DNA of 64,000 bases from Plantago elongata. Lineage: Eukaryota; Streptophyta; Magnoliopsida; Lamiales; Plantaginaceae. Where the stretch lies: the NCBI GenBank assembly GCA_036897095.1, contig JAYMSP010000093.1:22205-86204 (forward strand), given 5' to 3'. The position numbers and the translations under genes were made by a program. Of this stretch, positions 59,761 through 64,000 are shown piece by piece. The notes beneath the pieces are model-generated. The model was not told the origin of the DNA. It saw nothing but the letters and a program-made list of their open reading frames with translations, and did not search any database. Within the stretch, counting starts at the first letter, position 1, and each line of letters starts with the position of its first letter.

Positions 59761-60230
59761 GGGCCTGGCCAAAGCGTTTATAGCTATTCCTAGCACGAAT
59801 CGGATGAATTTGATATGTATTTTATTTCGGATGAAATACGATCAGATCGGATTCAAATTTTATTCGGAATTGGATCATGTTCGGATGATAAAACTCAATG
59901 TCATTTCGGATCGGGTCATTTTGAATTCAACTGTCAATTTAAATTAATGAATTCATGTTAAATTAAAATAATTCTCCCCGATGCTACATATATAATTTCC
60001 TTTCAAGGTTATTTGTTTTTTACTTTAAAACTTTTTTAATAGAAAATTTTGCATAATATAAATAAAAAATAATGTTCCTGACTCAAATTGTCCATATAAT
60101 ACAGAAGACGATTGATGATATAATGATCATGTGTTCGTATAATTTATAAATGTGTGTCTCCTTTTGTGTTCATGTTTCATTTTTTTTTTCCTAAAGTTCT
60201 GATCTATTTAACTTAAATTTACTAAACAGA

Positions 60231-60340
60231 ATTGAACTTAATTGAATTGAATTTAACTGAAGTGCATTATAAATTTTAACTAAGTAGAGTTAAACTGAAC
60301 TAGATTGAACTCAATTTAATGAAATTAAACTGAACTGAAG
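60231..60340. repeat. Low-complexity AATTGAACT / AACTGAACT tract
   Basis: Degenerate 5-10 base units of TTGAACT and ACTGAA. The (GTTCA)n tract at 36883-36905 has the same composition on the other strand. Confidence 0.6.
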
Positions 60341-63300
60341 TGATTTTGAGTTGAAGAGAACAGAGTCTAACTAAACTCCAGTTTCGGGTAAATAAATAAA
60401 TTTAGTGTTTAACTTTAGTTGAATGATCATCATCAATTTGAGTTTTTTCATGTTGCATGGTTAATTTGTTATGCATGTAATGATTTATGTACTTCTTATT
60501 TGTCCGGATTAAATTTTATTTGAATGATTTTGATTCGTATGAGTTCGGATTAATTTCATTACGGACCGAATAAATTCAGATTAAATTTAAATCGGACCAT
60601 TTATGATAGGATGTCTTCGGTTCTTATTTATTCGGATGTTTCGGATTGCATATGGGATATCAATATTCGGATAATTGACGTTATTCTTTTCGGATCAATT
60701 TTAAATTTGAATCGGAGAATTTCATATTCAAATCAATTTTGCCAAAACTATATATTTATAGTTGAGTGGCAAGACATCTCGTACCCATCTCTTATTTAAC
60801 ACTCATTTACAACTTTACTCATAATAGTTGGTACAAATTATTTTATACTACTTTTTTAATCTAAAGAGAAAACTAGGAGTTAGGAATTGTTTTTTTGGAA
60901 TGGAGAGTAAAATTTAAGTTTAGTGTAAAATAAGTTTAATAACGATATTGTATGTGATTGGAGTCCAAACTGAATAAAGGTGCATTACCAAACACTTGGA
61001 TTACTGAAACTACGAATAAAGGATTCTATTTCTATATATATCTAGCTAGTAGTTATGGTAGGTCTTTGTTATTTTCTCCTCGATCCGATGCATGCATGTG
61101 ATTGTTAATCATTACTCGAAATTTGTTTGCATTTAAAACTACTACTATTAAGCAGACAGATGAAACAGTTTCAATATTTTGTTTTATATATGAAACATTT
61201 AAATCGCTGATTAATTGTTGAGAACCGACGATCAGATTAGTATAATTATCAATAATTGTTCATTGGTGTTATATTTGATGGTTTAACTCACAATTTATAA
61301 CGATTAGGTAGCTAATCAACAAAACTCTTTAAACTGGTACGGTTATTTATAGATAATTTTTCGAGTGATATTTGATTCCGCTGTATCGATACAAATCTTT
61401 TTCCGCACACTTTGTCCTCACTCATGCATAAGCTGGGATACTTCCCATTGATCACCCATCTAAGGATTGTTATAGAGCAACCACACTTAACTTTATAATT
61501 CTCGTTAATTGGTGAATTTCCAAAAAAGAAGATGCACCTTGTTGATATGAGTAGCGTTTTCGATCTCTTAAGATTTTTTGGACTTGATTTGAAATTGTGG
61601 AGCTTTATTCAATTAAAACCTATTATTATTTTTTAGTAGTTTACTTTATTACCACTAAATCACGTATATACCGTGAAATTTAAAATTTATTAAACATCCT
61701 AAAATAGTTGTGGGTTGAAATCACTAAACAACACATGAATTCGCTAAACTCATTTAAACTTATTGAATGATGTACTCATTTTATTGAAAACTCATCGTAA
61801 AGTGTGAATGTGGTTAAAAATTTAACAAGTTCGATTTATTAGTTTAAACTCGTAAATAAATAAATCGAAATCTCGTTTATATTTGATGCATTATTGTTTA
61901 TTGACAAATGAATAATGTTAAAGGTCGGCCAATTGGGGAAAGTAATAGCTAGCTAGTTGAGGGACAAGGGTGAGTTTGTGAACCTTAGTATTGCCAAAAA
62001 CATTTATTTCTCTGGCCATCCTTCTGCTTTACAGGCCAAACGACACCAACACCTCTCCTTTGGTCCTCCCTTCTTTCCCATCCTCGCCCCTCCTATGATC
62101 CCATCCCAATAATCGTCTCCCCATTTGTCCCATTTAACTCATCGATCATCACAAATTCTACTTCTAACTTGTCAAATATTACTTTATTCGAATTCTGGGT
62201 GGGAATGGGTAATATTCCTTAAATTATTAGAATTTTGCCAATCTCCCGGTCTCCCTCAACTATGAAGAAACCCTCTTTATGTAAATTTCATCCCCTCCTC
62301 TTTAGATGTTCAAATTCTGCGTCCCCTAATTTAAATTAAGACTTGAGTTGTTTTACATATTTAAATATTATATTGTAATATTTCAAGGAAAAAGGAGATA
62401 ATATTAAATGTCTAATATTACGGCTTACAAGTGATTATCACTTAGAATCTTGGATCTAAATTCGTGAACTTCACATTTTGTGTAGCTGATTTTTTCAAAA
62501 CATGATCGTTTCAAATTAACAAGTGAAATTAAGGGGTTTCAATTTCTTGGTACATACCCGGATATACTAGATGTTGGGTTTAATTCGGTTATCCTTTATA
62601 TAAATTTGAGGTGATATGGCGTTGGAATCACTACACCTAGAACTCTAACTATCCGAATTATAAAACATGGATGATGTGGGTTTGTGACAAAAGGAATATC
62701 TGAGATACTGAATGATCCACCCTGGTTGCTATGAAATCCAATTAACAAGTCAATCATAGACACACCTAGCTAGGTTTAGGGTTCTACTTACCAAATTGGA
62801 TGAATTTTCTATTTGTACTTGACCAAATGACCAATGATGGAATGACCTATGGAACACCTTATATTCTTCATGTAATATGTCTCAAACAAATGCGGAGTAA
62901 ATTAAAAAAAAACATTAACAAATTATCAAGTTAAGCTTTGTTTAACAAGTTGGTTGATAGCCTATCATTAATTTTCATTGAAGTGTTTAATCAATAAATT
63001 AGTGGATATATAGCTTATTTGATATATATAAATATGATGTATAAAAAAAAGCCAGCTTTTTTAACAATAAAATTTCTGAATTAATGTATCGTATACGTAT
63101 ATGATTGCTCACAAGCTAATTAACATCCATGTCATATTCTGGAATGGTGGGATATATTTGCATGTTCCGGTATCGTTTAGTTCGGAAAAGGTGGAATGGT
63201 GTGATCTGGTCATTAGGAATCCAACTAGATCGAAGGCAAGATTTATTCTCTAATTGGCATTTCATAATTGACTTACTACAAAAGATCGGTTGGCATGTTT

Positions 63301-63470
63301 TGGTGTAGAACCAGATGGATTGAGCATTCGTTTTTTCAATGCCATGTTATGTATGCAATCATGAAAAGCTAGTTGATTTGGATGCGGGTTTCACACCCCC
63401 GAATTACCACCTGGAAGCAACTCGCGGGATGGTGAAGAGCACGTGCGAGAGGAAAAGGGAGCATGGCGCA

Positions 63471-63819
63471 GGGGCGAACGCAGAAAATTTAATTAGTGGC
63501 ATCGAGATTTATGATTAATGAGTATTCAGAGTAATATTCTCTATACAATATAATATCCAATTAATATCACTATTTAAATATAATAAAGACCATTTGTGCT
63601 TAATTTACGAGTGATTATAATCAACAAAATCTGATTAAAAAGATTTAAAGTTATATATTTCAACACGATTTTTATGTTTATATATCTATATCACAAACAA
63701 ATCATAATTTAAAAAAGAAATATAATAATAGTCGTATTAATCCATGAAAGAATAAAAGCTGCACAACATACAACATACATTCAGTGGCCTCAATTTTGCT
63801 TCTGAATGGGCTCGCCCCT
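63471..63819. mobile_element. Inverted-end insertion with GGGGCGA termini
   Basis: The left end GGGGCGAACGCAG and the reverse complement of the right end (GGGGCGAGCCCA) resemble each other and the element at 3911-4075. The interior is AT-rich and non-coding. TGGC on both sides may be part of a duplication. Tentative. Confidence 0.35.
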
Positions 63820-64000
63820 GGCAAGGAGTTCCGAGCGGTAATGGCTGAGACTATATATTACATATGGGTGACTCGGGACGAAATTCTTTTCCATCAGAAA
63901 CCGTGGGAACAACTGGAAGTGGCTTGATCAGTCTTGTAGACCGTCCGAAGTCGATGCAGATCCGGCAAAGCGGCAGAGTTAATTTTTATATATATATATA

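Larger units (their letters stand above)
58012..64000. other. 6 kb gene-poor right flank
   Basis: GATA promoter at the left. No gene could be modelled. Contains a GC-rich inverted repeat (59709-59760), TTCGGAT-rich degenerate sequence (59780-59945 and 60500-60730), a TTGAACT-type low-complexity tract (60231-60340) and an inverted-end element (63471-63819). A short plus-strand frame opens at 63865 (MGDSGRNSFPSETVG) and runs to the window edge; it could be the start of a gene but has no recognisable motif. Confidence 0.45.

Overview
The window is nuclear DNA of a flowering plant, almost certainly a eudicot. Its genes are split by GT-AG introns, intergenic DNA is AT-rich, and the protein families are plant ones: EFFECTOR OF TRANSCRIPTION, an LLM-domain B-GATA factor, a SHAQKYF-type MYB, ACC oxidase and a Shaker K+ channel with a KHA domain. 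Nothing seen fixes the genus. Thirteen protein genes could be modelled with exon junctions that keep frame end to end.

Left part (1-20.1 kb). A decayed Helitron replicase/helicase runs on the minus strand off the left edge (1-2870). It is followed by a HAD phosphatase (3654-5548, +), a CoAc2-type mitochondrial CoA carrier (6736-9380, +) that converges on a cytosolic serine acetyltransferase (9845-10883, -), and a 2.9 kb AT-rich spacer with a degenerate repeat array. Two tandem EFFECTOR OF TRANSCRIPTION genes follow (13816-15936 and 19107-20108, both -), with a broken gene and a SINE between them.

Middle part (20.1-46.6 kb). A USP-domain receptor-like cytoplasmic kinase (23686-26759, +), mitochondrial ribosomal protein bL12m (27515-28099, -) and a MYB repressor-type factor (32152-33400, +). 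Then comes an 8.2 kb gene-free stretch with a Tourist-like MITE sitting in a tandem repeat, and a ~3.1 kb element with long inverted ends whose interior is a 21-bp repeat array with four telobox-bearing hairpins. An ACC oxidase (41619-42761, +) and a FANCE-like gene (43247-44874, -) follow.

Right part (46.6-64 kb). An AKT1-family inward K+ channel (46658-51791, +), a small one-pass membrane protein (52460-53403, -), a GNC/GNL-type GATA factor (56621-58011, -), then 6 kb in which I could model no gene but which holds several low-complexity repeats and a terminal-inverted-repeat remnant.

The genes are not an operon-like system; each is a separate housekeeping, signalling or regulatory gene. 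The order serine acetyltransferase - ET - USP kinase - MYB - GATA matches, from memory, a neighbourhood of Arabidopsis chromosome 5 (near At5g56760-At5g56860). CoAc2, ET1 and GNL lie together on chromosome 4 (near At4g26150-At4g26180). The window therefore looks like a conserved ancestral block diluted by transposons. At least four copies of one tRNA-derived SINE family are scattered through it.
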